Source of the DNA: Rutpela maculata
Taxonomy: Eukaryota > Arthropoda > Insecta > Coleoptera > Cerambycidae
Direction: 5' to 3'
DNA length: 64,000 nt
Assembly (NCBI GenBank): GCA_936432065.2
Contig: OW386289.2
Location: 88,719,736 to 88,783,735 of the forward strand
Below, piece by piece: positions 21,310-33,319 of this stretch. The position numbers and the translations under genes are program-made. Under the pieces are notes generated by a model. The model was not told the origin of the DNA and did not search any database. It saw nothing but the letters and a program-made list of their open reading frames with translations. Each line of letters opens with the position of its first letter. Positions within the stretch are counted from its first letter, which is position 1.

Positions 21310-21759
21310 AGGAAAATACCCCATTGACCGTAGGAAAAAATTGTCTAGACAAAAGTTTTAGAAAATTTTATAATCTACAAAATTAGTAATAACTAATTAT
21401 TAGGTGACAATAACGGGAACCAATATCATTGCAAGAATCTGCAGCGAAGCACAAATTTTTACCTCTCTGGCGGCTGTAAATCGTGAAGTATTAACAAGAG
21501 AAAAAATAGACCTTTTTTTATTCAGTCCAATATTGGTGATAGCTAATTTTAGGGTAAAACTAACAGGAAATGAGATAATCGGGAAAAACCAATTTTAACC
21601 ATAATTTTCTCAACATGGCGGTCGTAGCGGACACAGTATTTTTATGAAAAACTTGAATTGATGATTATAAAAAATAATAATTAATATTCATATTATATTA
21701 ATTATCGTATGAAAGAAGAAAATCTCTTTTAGAAATTATTCACGGATCAAATGACACAT

Positions 21760-24584
21760 TACTGTACTAAATAGACGTTGTGCGAAATTTGTTAGATTAG
21801 GAGTTATTTATATTTTCGTGTATTTTTAGCTAAACTTAGGTTATGTCCACAAACGCCATTCTGGTTAAACTGTTCTTTTTCTATGAATGTAATCCAATGG
21901 TGGTCCTCATCATCTTGAAAAATAATTTTTCCATTGGAACCGAAACAATTTGGACAAAAACTAAAATTTTAATAAAACAATAATTCCTTATTGCGAAAGT
22001 GTTGGCGAAGGCGCCGGGAATTCTACCTAAAAATAACAAATGAAAAAATATTCCGTCAAATTGAGTAAAACTTTTTCTGCATAAAGTTTGTGGCTTCCTG
22101 ATCAAAAAACGCTTATTAAAAAACTTTCGGAAAAGTCCCTTTGACCTCTAATACCTCATCAATAAATTAAAAGTTCGAGAAAATTCTTACAATAATTTAT
22201 AATTTAGTATTTAATATCTACTTATATTAAACCAACGAAATATTTTTAGGGATCTATTATATTATTTTCATTGTCTACACTTAATATTGCATCCAATGGA
22301 TGAGATAATGAATATTTTTTTGGTGCCTTGCAAAACCTAAAAACTATAATATTGCAGCTATGTGACGCAGATTTACATGTACAATAATTTCCTAATATTG
22401 AGGTTCAGATCAGCTTCCAAGTCATCAATTTTTGGGTATGTGGTATCCATAATTGATAACGTGTTACTTTTTGGTTAAAGCTTTTGGCCTTAAACACAGC
22501 GGATTATTTTCTATAGTTTTCAACTGCTTTACAATAGACAAATTACAATTGGGTTGTTGACGAATTTTCAAAAATGGTGAAATATGGTAGTGGAGGACTT
22601 AATTTAGTTATATGTTTAATTTGGAAGAAAAATTCTTAGCGCAACATATTTTAAAAAATTGTTAAGTAAACTTCGACTATTTGAATGTGCCGCGAAAACG
22701 GTAGTGACATCATAACGGCAGTTAGATGTGAACTTATAAGCAGAACAGATGAAAACAAATAAGTTGACATTGCTGACAAGAAAGATAATAACCTCACATG
22801 TCAAAAGTAAATTTGACGTTTAGCTAGCAGTGATTGATGTTTGCAGTTATTGTTAATATTTTTTTACAAAACGACTAAGGCAGTATATCTGTAAAAGCTA
22901 ATTATGACATTCTACTTGTGGTAAATATATTTATGGTCAGCGAATTTTTAAAAAGAGACGATCGTTTTGACATTGCAATGGTTGGAAGTACAAAAGCTGC
23001 AAGGTACTTACGTTACAGCTGCTATAGACAGTACAAACTATTGTAATTTCTGCAAGAACTTCCTTTATCTTATCTTATTAATATTACATAATAAGTCTAA
23101 TATGTATTTTATTATTTAATTTAGATGAATTTGTTAACTATACTTTGTATTTTATTAAATATTTCCTTTTCATTGTTTTATTTCCCATTAACTATATACA
23201 TGCGTATTTAACTGAAAACAACAAAATAAGTTTATCTACTAAAGAAATTATTTATTATCCATTGATACTCACTTCTAAGAAGAGTCAGAATGAGACTTAC
23301 GAAGATATCAAGAAAGGTCTGTATTATAACAAAAAATAATAAATAGGTAAGTACTTTATGCTAGTATCTATCTAAGCAATAAACAATGATATGTATTTAT
23401 AACACACATAATTCAAAGGGCATCATAACTACAATCCAACGCATTCGTAGCCATTTCCGACTGATTGTGTTCACCGACTTTAGACGACTTTTACAGTTTG
23501 TTTCATATAGTTTTTCAACGGCGAGTTTTTAAATTTCCTTTCTTAATTTATTGATCATCCTAGTATTATGGGGCGTCTAGGGAGCTTCATAAATAATCAA
23601 TAGCTAACAAAAACAACTGCACTGTATTCCAACATAAAACTAGATAAAATACATAAAAGCAGATTAAAACCATTTCCCTCCTTTTAGGAAGTCAAAGCAT
23701 GAATAACATTTTAATCTGTTTTATCCACCAGTTTGGCGGGTAATTTAAATTTGTAACAGCTAGAATGCCACACAAGTCTGGTAATGCGGCCGTTTTTCCT
23801 ACAACATAAACCCATATTAAAAATCAAATTCCTACATTAAGATACAACTTACCACAAATAAAACGCTTAGTATACATTGTAATTTGTTACTTTACTTGAC
23901 ATTGAAATGGTCTCCACAATAGGAAGACTTGGTCCTTCTCTGGTGGCTTTGAATCATTCATTATTACGTTCAGCGTTTATTATTGGAACACAACAGTTTT
24001 TCTGGTGAATTGGTGGTATTATTTACACAGTACGGCAGAAAACACTATCTGTACTTGTATTTATCCATAACTAGATGCTGTTAAACTATACCGAATTGTA
24101 ACCTATGAACGTCAGTTGAATTTGACGTTAAATAATAATGTCCGATTAAACTGTCGTGATTGTCTTTTTTCTCCGTCGCGTTTTATAACTAACTTCTCTA
24201 CAGACTGCCGTTATTATGTCGTCTCCGTTTTAAATGCATGTATTTTTGTAATTAATATTATAATATTATAAGACTTTCTTTTCAACTTCTACATGTTTCT
24301 AATGATTTTTTATGAATAATTGTTATTGTTTAACATAGATTCTCCTCAAATTTTAACTTAGTGCAACAACCCAATTGTTGCATATACATATCTCTTCACC
24401 AATAGCTAGTCCAGGTCTTTCACCTTTAACACGACTTGTAATCGCGATTTCTTGTTTAGCAGTATTATTTTCTCCAAAAATTCTCGCCATTACTCTACGA
24501 ATAAGCATCATTCAATTCGAATCACATTGAATACAAAAAAAAATAATCGAACAAAAAAAACAGCAGATAAAATATTTGCACTCC
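21760..24584. other. AT-rich region without recognised genes
   Basis: A block at about 21985-22110 is found again in inverse at about 27545-27670 (shared GGCGCCGG-AATTCTACCTA). A possible small exon at 23125-23346 is discussed under findings. Nothing else was supported. Confidence 0.4.
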
Positions 24585-25182
24585 TATGTGGAAATAATTG
24601 TTTATGGGACTTTAATAATATATTGTTTGATATCGTATACCCCAAAAACCCATAAATGATATGCCACATCGGTAGGTGGTGGTGAAGGTGAATTAAGAGG
24701 AAAAATTTTTTGATGACTGGTTCTTGTACACACACTAAATCGCAATATTTTTCACCCCCTTTAATAATGGTAACAGGAGTGGCTAAAATGTCAAAAAAAA
24801 TTTGACACCTTAGCTCCTGTTATATTTACTAAATACCTACCAATTTCATGGAGTATTACATGCTTGATTTATCTATTTACCCCCATTTATCCCAATTTAC
24901 CCCCGAACTCTTCAACGGAATAAGACCAAAATACAATCTAGTTCCAGATTTCGTTAAAATACATACGTATGCCAAATTTTAAGTCAATATCTTAAACGGT
25001 TGCAGAGTAATCATGTGCACCAAAAAGTTACAAGACCAACAAACAGGCCGATGCGACAGGCAGATTTTTTTTTGCTCAAACTTAAAATCTTATCATTTCA
25101 TGACATTCTAAGCTTATTTGAACAATGAAAATGTTCAAAAATTTTTCCTGCGTTAGTATACTTCCACTAGATGGAAGTAATA
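24585..25182 (+). mobile_element. Helentron/DINE-1-like short element, family B, copy 1
   Basis: It matches family B copy 3 (31540-32244) from ATGTGGAAATAATTGTTTATG onward: a run of GGTGGTG repeats, TTCTTGTACACACACTAAAT, the AAGTCAATATCTTAAACGG block, a decayed GACAGGCAGA microsatellite, and a 3' hairpin TACTTCCA-CTAGA-TGGAAGTA (25159-25179). The 5' terminus is missing or diverged. Non-coding. Confidence 0.65.
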
Positions 25183-25329
25183 CGCAGAAAATGGCATGAC
25201 AAAGAGATAAAAAAATCATTGTGTGTCGTGGACTACACGATAGAAGTAAAGCTTCTACTTCAAGCTTCTACTACGCATCCATACAGAGGTGTAGCGAGCC
25301 AACTTTTTTAGGGGGTTATTTTTCAAATT

Positions 25330-25925
25330 TCCCAACTTCATAAACTTAAAAAGCCAACTCTGTAAATTTCTAAAAAAAAATTTTCAATAAAAATTGCCAA
25401 CTTACGTCTCGAATTTCCAACTTTTCCCCAACTTTTGCCAAGTTCCGCCGAAATAAAAATTGATGAGCGGTGGGAGAAAATGTAAAAAAAAATTTTCAAT
25501 AAAACTTGCCAACTTACATCTCGAAATTGTTAAAAAATATTATTTTGGGTATTCAGCAGATAACTTTCAAAGAAAACATTCGTTTCTTTCATATACCTGC
25601 TGAATATTAGATATGGTAGGTGTATGAAAGAAGCCGACAAGTCACCGTAGGGGGGAGTCTTGTCGTTCTTCCTTTTTTGGTCAGACTTGCACCAATGGTA
25701 TATGAAAGAAACGAATGTTTTCTTTGAAAGTTATCTGCTGAATACCCAAAATAATATTTTTTTTTTTTTTAACAATGATGTAAGCAGAAATAATAGGTAT
25801 TTATTTACATCTCGAATTTTCAACTTTTACCCAACTTTTGCCAAGTTCCGCCGAAATAAAAGGTGATGGAGCGGGGGGGAGAAAATCTAAAAAAAAAAAA
25901 TTCAATAAAAATAGCCAACTCGAAT
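25330..25925 (+). repeat. Duplicated unit interrupted by a hairpin MITE
   Basis: CCAACTTTTGCCAAGTTCCG followed by CCGAAATAAAA and a GAGCGG-type patch occurs at about 25425-25500 and again at about 25830-25900, with CAATAAAA-GCCAACT-type ends. A hairpin element (25535-25760) lies between the two copies. Confidence 0.6.
25535..25760. repeat. Hairpin MITE with near-perfect 63-bp arms
   Basis: Arm 25535-25597 (AATATTATTTTGGGTATTCA...) is matched in inverse at 25697-25760, with a ~100-bp loop that contains GTCGACAAG-like GC-richer sequence and TTGGTCAGACTTG. Arms are almost identical, so it is either recent or kept alike by gene conversion. Confidence 0.8.
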
Positions 25926-25977
25926 TTTAGTACAGTAAAAGTCGACCTTCTCTAAGGGGGTGCTCATAAATAAGTCC

Positions 25978-26660
25978 CGGCAAGCTGTTTTTTCAGGGTC
26001 GATGGAGTGGTGTCTCCCGAGTATCCAACCAAAAAGTCACAGTCCACACCCTTGTAGGGTGTCGCAATAGGGGTGGTTTCTTATTTATTTTTTTTTTTGA
26101 AATTTTCTTTTTCCAGCTTGTATATGGTAATATTCTCTACAACTTTGCCTAATAAATTTTTTTTGTAACTTTGATTTTTGACGGTCCAGTGCCCATTATA
26201 TGGGAAAACATTCACCATATTTATTTATTACGGTTCAGGAAATATACAAACAAAAGGCTGAATAGCTAGTTTTTGCAGGGTTGATTGAGAACTGTCTCCT
26301 GAGTCTCCAACCAAAAAAAAAAAAAAAAAAAAATTTGGTTGGAGACTCAGGAGACAGTTCTCAATCAACCCTGCAAAAACCAGCTATTCAGCCTTTTGTT
26401 TGTATATTTCCTGAACTATAATAAATAAATATGGTGAATGTTTCCCCATATAATGGGCGCTGGACCGTCAAAAATCAAAGTTACAAAAAAATTTTATTAG
26501 GCAAAGTTGTAGAGAATGTTACTATGTACAAGCTGGAAAAAGAAAATTTTAAAAAAATAAATAAATAAGAAACCACCCCTATTGCAACAGCCTACAAGGG
26601 GCGAGGACTGTGACTTTTTGGTCGGATACTCCATCGATCCTGAAAAAAATCAGCTTGCCG
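25978..26660. repeat. 683-bp near-perfect palindrome
   Basis: The sequence CGGCAAGCTG at 25978 is mirrored at 26651-26660. The arms (~335 bp) match with only scattered differences, and the centre is a run of A residues at 26313-26333. No coding content. The arm contains TTGGTTGGAGACTCAGGAG. Near-identity and absence of a spacer suggest a snap-back copying event or a recent foldback transposon. Confidence 0.85.
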
Positions 26661-26837
26661 CGAGAAATTTTTTTGAAAAATGATATCTTTATTGGACTAT
26701 TTTCAACTTCTGACCAACTTTTGCCAAGTCTCACAAAGTTAGGAGGGTAACGTACCTCCATACGCCCCTGCATCCTTACTACTCGAGGTTACCCAATGTG
26801 CAATTTACTCGAGGAAAGCCCCTGCGCAGTTTACTTG

Positions 26838-27308
26838 ATGAAGTAAAAAAAAATCTTGAGGCCTTAGGTTCTTGTATACACGCTAAATCACAATTTTATT
26901 TTTTTCACCCCCTTAAAAATTGGGGTGGGGGTAGTAATGGGGGTGGCTAATGCCAAAAATTTTTTTGAGACCTTAACTTTTATATATACTAAATATCAAT
27001 TTTACGGACTCTTATTACTTGATTTACCCCCATTTACCCTAATTTATCCCTTCAACGAAATAAGGTCAAAATATAATCTAGTTCCAGATCTCGTTAAAAT
27101 ACATACGTGTACCAGATTTCAAGTCAATATCTTAAACGGTTCCAGAGTAAACGTGCACACGAAAAAAGTTACAGACAGACCGACAGATAGAATTTTTTTT
27201 GGCTAAAACTCAAAATCTCGACGTTCCACGACATTCTAAGCCTATTTGAATAATCAAACTTTTTAAAAAATTTTGCGTTACTATACTTCCACTGGATATG
27301 GAAGTAAA
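26838..27308 (+). mobile_element. Helentron/DINE-1-like short element, family B, copy 2
   Basis: It matches family B from TTGAGGCCTTAGGTTCTTG through GGGGTGGGGGTAGTAATGG, the AAGTCAATATCTTAAACGG block, a short GACAGACCGACAGATAG microsatellite and the 3' hairpin TACTTCCA-CTGGATA-TGGAAGTA (27284-27306). It is 5'-truncated relative to copy 3. Confidence 0.65.
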
Positions 27309-27310
27309 AT

Positions 27311-28769
27311 ATATATTTTTTAAAGCCCTAAACGAAATAGATATGAAACGAAGAACAGCAAAATTAAACAAATACTAAATTATTAGTATAACTAAAGATA
27401 CCTAATTAAAGTGCTACAGAGAATATGCACATGTACAAAGAGATCCGCAACATTGAGCAAGCTATCCATATAAATTGCAGTATGTATGTATACATATAAA
27501 AATTTTATGATATAATCTCGGATTTAATACTTTGATGGGTCATTTCCGATAACAGTTTTGATCAGGAAGTCACAAACTATTAGTAAAAAAGTTTTATCCA
27601 ATATGACCGAATATTTTTTGCATTTGTTATTTCTAGGTAGAATTTCCGGCGCCTACGCCATTTGTCAAACTTTTTTTTTCTAGGCTATTTTTATTAGAAC
27701 AACCGAGAGAACAACAAATATTTTTAGTGCGAAATATTATAAAGGGCTATTAGAAAGTATCAAAATATAAAATGTATAAAAAAAAATCATGAATTAGGAT
27801 TTTTTTTTTAAATTGACCTCTTGTACATTTCTTGAGTTGTATCTCGGAAACTAGACGTAGGATTGAGTTGGGCCCATGAGGGTTTTTGATCAGAAAGTCG
27901 AAATCTACAACATATTCAAAATTCAGCCAATTTGACCGAAATACAATTTCCATAAGAAATCAGCGGGTTCCTTTCGGTAATAAAGAATTGTTATCTCAAA
28001 ATCTGTAATACTCTGTATAATAGTATATATGGTCATATGGGTTCTAAGTCAGTCATCCCCTCTACCACCCTCTTAAAACTTTCTATCAATCCACTGTATT
28101 TATACGTTACCTAAAAATTTTACTCTCCTGAAAAATATGGAATCACTATTAGAGGATATGAAAGTATATTATGACAACAATTTATTACAGATGTTAAATA
28201 ATGTTTGTGTGCAAAGAAGAAAACAAGTTATAGTATTCTTGTGAGATATAATTACAAAAAGTAGTCAAATATCTATTAGCGGAGAAATCTTTTGAAGATA
28301 TAATTTATGTCATGGTCCAACTTTAATGAATAACTTTAACTTTAGGTGCATTTTTTAAATCAAAATGTCACTTATTTTTATTTGAATATTTATTATATGT
28401 ATAAACATTCTATAAATTTTACGTTTTAAATTAGCATAAATCTTGTTTCTTGCAATATCATGTTATTTTCAGATGCACTTTACCATTTATGTAATAATAA
28501 CGATCTATCCGACTTTGTACGGATCTCTGGCGAAGTTAGAGATTTGATAATGTTCATACATTGATTCCATTTATTAAAATGTATCCGTTTCAACCTAATA
28601 CAACTCTTTGATCAATTATGATTTTTTTAAAACAAAAACAGTGATTGTCTGTCTTGATTCATCGGCGCCGAGTCTCGGAAAAATCCAGCTGTAGAAAGAA
28701 TCTCAAATAAATAAATTAGAATTAATAACCAATAAAGTAACTTTAGTTAATATATAATGACATCTTCAT
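27311..28769. other. AT-rich, one inverted repeat partner, no gene
   Basis: About 27545-27670 is the inverse of 21985-22110. The rest shows no recognised domain or repeat. Confidence 0.4.
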
Positions 28770-29059
28770 GCAATTCAGCTTATTTTTGACACATAACAGC
28801 TGTCAAAAGCCTGTAAAAAATGCGAAAACCCTATCTAGACGCTGTCATTTCTTATTAGTATAGGAAATAGCGTGCAATATAAATAGAAAAATTTTTCTCC
28901 CTGGAACTTTTTGGTATGGTGGGGGGATAGGGAGGAGGGGGGCATTTATTTTAAAATCGAATGATTATCGATATCTGTCCGCATAGGTAGTTAGTATATG
29001 TACTTCACATACCCCAATTACGCTGGCAAACGAAAATTCCGAACGCCGCGCGCGCTAAC

Positions 29060-29830
29060 CGGAAAAAGAAAAAAACATTTTTAGTTTCTTTCATTTCTTT
29101 CTTTCTTCTTCCATTTTTCGTTGTTAGACATGCGAGGACTTGTTGGATCGGTTTTTTTTTTAGGAAACTCGATATGTCCTGTAAAATTTCGCAATCAGAC
29201 ATCCTAACGACCTTCGGGGGTTGAAACCACCCCCTCCCTGGAACATGCAAAAAAACCATCCAAACGTGCCGAAAATTGTTTTCTACACGTTTTCAAGGGC
29301 GGGGAATACGATGCTGATATTATTTACCTTCCCATCCCTAACCTAAATAAGGGTTAAAACCGTATAAAAAATAATTTTCGGCACGTTTGGATGTTTTTTG
29401 CGTGTTCCGGCATTGAGGGAGGGAGTGGTTTCAACCCCCGGGGGGTCATTAGGATGTCTGGTTGCGAAATTTTACAGGACATATTGAGTTTCCTCAAAAA
29501 AAACCGATCCAACAAGTCCTCGTATGCCTAACAACGAAAAATGGAAGAAAAGGTTTTATGCATTTAAGGGTAGTTGGTTGGGGGTGGGAAGCTAAATAAT
29601 ATCAGCATCGTATTCCCCGCCATTGATAACGTGTAAAAAAATATTTTTGGCACGTTTGGATGTTTTTTGCATATTCCGGTATTGAGGGAGGAAGTGGCTT
29701 CAACCCCCGGGGGTCGTTAGGATGTCTGGTTGCGAAATTTTAGTTTTTGAGTTCCCTCAAAAAAATGCCGATCCAACAAGTCCTCGCATGCCTAACTACG
29801 AAAAATGGAAGAAAAGGGGTGGTTTTTTGC
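29060..29830. repeat. Inverted and direct repeats inside the left arm insertion
   Basis: About 29090-29285 is inverted at about 29365-29560 (shared GGCACGTTTGGATG, TTTTACAGGACATAT and AACAAGTCCTCG blocks), and the latter unit is repeated directly at about 29640-29820. All copies contain a run of G/C around CAACCCCCGGGGG. This is a composite of at least three copies of a ~190-bp unit. Confidence 0.7.
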
Positions 29831-30029
29831 GTTTAGACTGTCTGTCAGTTCGAGAGGGGGAGTATCACCATCGTGTTGGCCGTCCTGGAAAACGGGGGAG
29901 TAGACATATTTTGTCGCTACCCTTGCACTTTTGGGGTTTTTGAAACTTTCGCATGGGCTATAACTCCTTGGAAGTCCATCAATATCATATTTTATCATGA
30001 TTTTTGACTTGCGGAATCTGAATTTCAAG

Positions 30030-31538
30030 GGTTTGAAGCCATATGCCTAAATACTTTTAGAAATGACCATTTTTTGGCCGAAATTGGTAATTTTTGGGCC
30101 CTTCTATGTATGTAACAAAATCTAAAGTACCAAATACGCTTTTATTTTAAGTCCTTTTATTCGCAGAATTTGAATATAAGTATCAGAAACGAAAAGGTCA
30201 CGGGGCTATGAACTACGACCATTTTTTAGTTATTTTTGGTCATTTTTTAGTCATTTATCTGCTTGTGAACGGTTAATTGTGCCCGAACTAAATAAGCATG
30301 TCACATTCTGTAATTTTATTTGACATATAGGATTTGAAATTCATGGTTCTGAAACCTAATAGTCCAAATAAATTTTAGAAATGGCCATTTTTTTTGCAAA
30401 TATTGATATATATTTTTCGGGTCCTATTTTGTGTGTAACAAAATCTAAAGTACCAAAGCCCTTGTATTTTAAGTTCTTTTATCCGCTGAATTTGAATATA
30501 AGTGTCACAAAACAAAAAGGTCAAAAAGCTATGAACTGCGATTATTTTTTGGTCATTTACCTGCTTGTGAACGGTACCAAAATAGTAAATAGATATTTGC
30601 ACTATAAGATTTTTTTTAAACGACTTCAACTAGTTATCGTTATATTTGATTCGAAAGTAAAAACAAAAAATCTTAGAAACTAATACAATTTTTTTATAAA
30701 TGTATTTTATAAATAATCAGTAATTAAAAAACCTTGACTAAATATTGCTTTTTTATTTTTAAGAAAAAACATTATTTATTCATAAATTGTACTTTTCTTT
30801 GAACTTCTATAGCTTTTGAGAATACTGAAGTGCAAAAACAGTAAGGAAGATATTAAAATAAATAGTATAATAGTATAATTATATTAAGCAACGTTATATT
30901 TTGTTACCCACAGAAAAGAACAAAAAATTCCTAAATTGAAATAAAAATTGGCCATATCTCAAATTCTTTCGACTTTTGGATTTTGGGTTCAAGAAATTCG
31001 GACTCTGCATATGAAAAAGCATTACAGAATATGATATACATGGAAACTTATGCAGTTTACGCACCAATAACAGTGTACAAGCAGATAAATGAATGAAAAT
31101 GACCACAAAAATGGTCGTAGTTCATAGCCTTTTGACCTTTTTGTGATACCTATATTCAAACTCTGCGAATAAAAGAACTTAAAATACAAGGGTTTTGGTA
31201 CTTAAGATTTTGTTACACACAAAAAAGAACCCAAAAATTTCCAATATTGGCAAAAAAATGGCTATTTCTGAAATTATTTATTATTAGGTTTAAGAACCAT
31301 GAATATCGAATCCTAAATGTCAAAAAAAAATTACAGAATGTGACATACATGCTTATTCGCGCACAATTATCCATTCACAAGCAGATAAATGACTAAAAAA
31401 TGATAAAAAATTACTAAAAAATGGTCGTAGTTCGTAGCCCTTTGACTTTTTAGTTTGTGATACTTATGTACAAATTCTGCGAATGAAAGAACTTAAAACA
31501 AAAGGGTATTTGGTACTTTAGATTCTGTTACATACATA
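30030..31538. repeat. ~330-bp satellite-like units in opposite orientations
   Basis: A unit containing GAAATGGCCATTTTTT, GTAACAAAATCTAAAGTACC, TATGAACTACGACCATTTTT and CATGTCACATTCTGTAAT is present about 1.8 times in forward orientation (30050-30620) and about 1.8 times in reverse (30950-31538). A further reverse piece lies at 32880-33110. The 30630-30940 centre is AT-rich and unrelated. Open frames here are by-products of the repeat. Confidence 0.75.
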
Positions 31539-31539
31539 A

Positions 31540-32244
31540 AACCGCTGCCCAAGGAATCACTACTTCCACATCCAGATTTTCTAGCCACTCACAACGAAAA
31601 AATGTGGAAATAATTGTTTATGGAACTTTAATAATATAATATTTGAAATCCTCTACCCCAAGAACCCATAAAACGATACCCCACATCGGTAGTGGGGTGG
31701 GGGTGGTGATAGGGGGTGGTAGTGGGGGTGGATAAAGTAAAAGAAATATTTTGAGGTTTCTGGTTCTTGTACACACACTAAATCACAATTTTTTTCATCC
31801 CATTTAATAAAGGGGTGGGGGTGGTAATGGAGGTGGCTAATGTCAAAATTTTTTTTGAGGCCTTAGCTTCTCTTGTGTATACTAAATACCCATTTTATGA
31901 ACTCTTCCCTGCTTGATTTACCTATTTACCTCAAATTGACCCCAATTTACCCCCAAACCCTTCGACGGGTTTGGGAGTAAATTGGGCTAGAAATATAATC
32001 TAGTTCTAGATTTCGTTAAAGTACATAAGTGTACCAAGTTTCAAGTCAATATATCAAGCGGTTCCAGAGTAAACGTGCGCACAAAAAAAAGTTACAGACC
32101 GACAGACAGACAGACAGACAGAAATTGTTTTCGCTCAAACTTAAAATCTCGACGTTTCATGACATTCTAAGCAAGCCTATTTGAACAATAAAAATTTTTA
32201 AAAATTTTTCTGTCGTTACTATACCACTGGATGTGGAAATAAAA
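31540..32244 (+). mobile_element. Helentron/DINE-1-like short element, family B, copy 3 (longest)
   Basis: It starts near ACTACTTCCACATCCAG and ends at CCACTGGATGTGGAAAT, so the terminal motif is inverted. The interior holds GGTGGGGGTGG-type repeats, TTCTTGTACACACACTAAAT, the AAGTCAATAT block and a GACA microsatellite (32098-32122). It interrupts the right palindrome arm; the left arm at about 30105-30120 shows the empty site (GGGCCCTTCTATGTATG). Comparison shows no obvious target duplication, although runs of A at both edges leave 1-3 bp uncertain. Confidence 0.7.
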
Positions 32245-32488
32245 GGGCCCAAAAAGTCCCAATTTCGGCCAAAAAATGATCATATCTAAAAGTATTTAGG
32301 TATATGATTTCGGACCTTTGAAATTCAGATTCTGTTGGTCAAAAATCATGATAAAATATGATATTGATGGACTTCCAAGGAGTTATATAGGAAATAACAG
32401 TGTCTAGAATCTGCCTCTATAGGGTTTTCACATTTTTTACAGGCGTTTGACAGCTGTCATGTGTCAAAAATAAGCTGGATAGCAATTC

Positions 32489-33300
32489 TCGCAGTTTTTC
32501 ATTAAAGTGATTACGAAAATTTTGAACCCAAATAGATTTATTTTACAAAGGAGTCGAATTTTGATCTAAAGAACTTGTAAATGCCACACTGTGCATCGCT
32601 GCAAACGTTGATCCATGAAATATTCTAGTTTGCCTATCTTTGCTGTATGGCACTCACGATAGCATCACGTCATCAACTTTTTAGTGATATCAGCACAACG
32701 TTTAGGAGAACTTCCTCTTCGCCTCTTTTCATTTGGTTTTCCTTCAAGTACGAACCGTTCTATAGTACGTACACAAAGTGTAGACCGTAAAGCAAAAGAA
32801 TGAGTGATATTTTAATTAAAGAAAGTAGCAGGTATATATATCTGAAGCGACACTGTTGTTGACTAAGTTCTGCCACAGACCTATATTTGAACCCAAAAAG
32901 AACCCAAAAATTTCCAATATTGGCAGACAAAATGGCCATTTCTAAAATTTATTTGGACTATTAGGTTTCAGAACCATGAATTTCGAATCTTAAATGTCAA
33001 AAAAAAATTACAGAATGTGACATACATGGATGCTTATTTAGTTCGCGCGCAATTAACCGTACACAAACAGATAAATGACTAAAAAATGACCAAAAAGGAA
33101 AGTGATTTATATTTGAGATTATTACGGTTTTGCCGCTTATAAAAAATTAATAGATACTCTTTAATCTTATAGTCGACCAAATATGACCATTGTATGAAGG
33201 AATCGCTTTGGTATCTTATACTTTACTAGACTGCTAGGCAAAAAATATTTAATAGCCGGTAATTATTGACGCGATACAGTATCGTCCCGCTGGGTATTTT
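32489..33300. other. Mostly unrecognised; part of the ~330-bp unit at 32880-33110
   Basis: Except for the reverse-oriented satellite-like piece, no repeat or gene is recognised. Confidence 0.45.
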
Positions 33301-33319
33301 GGTATATTTTTACCACGTA

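Larger units (their letters stand above)
19266..21326. mobile_element. 2.06-kb insert bounded by a 17-bp inverted repeat
   Basis: CAATGGGGTATTTTCCT at 19266-19282 is perfectly inverted at 21310-21326. On the left it follows arm-related sequence, and on the right it is followed by the solitary arm copy. The interior includes the short hairpin-ended element at 19388-20153 and AT-rich sequence; no transposase was seen. The target duplication is not evident, so this could be an unclassified MITE-like transposon. Confidence 0.5.
16741..21750. repeat. Outer inverted repeat of a nested palindrome complex
   Basis: About 16900-17050 is inverted at about 21540-21670 (shared CGACCGCCATGTTG block, CTCCTTTCCTGTTAGTT and its near-inverse), with weaker matching further out (TTTACGGAT block at 16852 and 21740). 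The left copy starts right after TACAGGGTGTTTAATTGAGG (16739), a mariner-like terminus. Two further inverted repeats, a TIR-bounded insert and a hairpin-ended short element lie between the arms. Confidence 0.6.
28777..32477. mobile_element. 3.7-kb palindromic element with insertions in both arms
   Basis: The ends AGCTTATTTTTGACACAT (28777) and its inverse (to 32477) are followed inward by matching arms: 28777-28853 and 29958-30620 on the left; 30950-31538 and 32245-32477 on the right. The left arm is interrupted by about 1.1 kb (28854-29957) and the right arm by a family B short element (31540-32244). GCAATTC occurs at 28770-28776 and 32482-32488 as a possible 7-bp target duplication, though a few bases separate the right copy from the terminus. 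No transposase was seen. The arms contain ~330-bp repeated units. Confidence 0.7.

Noticed and set aside
30375..30683. 100-codon plus and 84-codon minus frames
   Set aside because: Located within the ~330-bp repeated unit; the frame is not preserved in its other copies.
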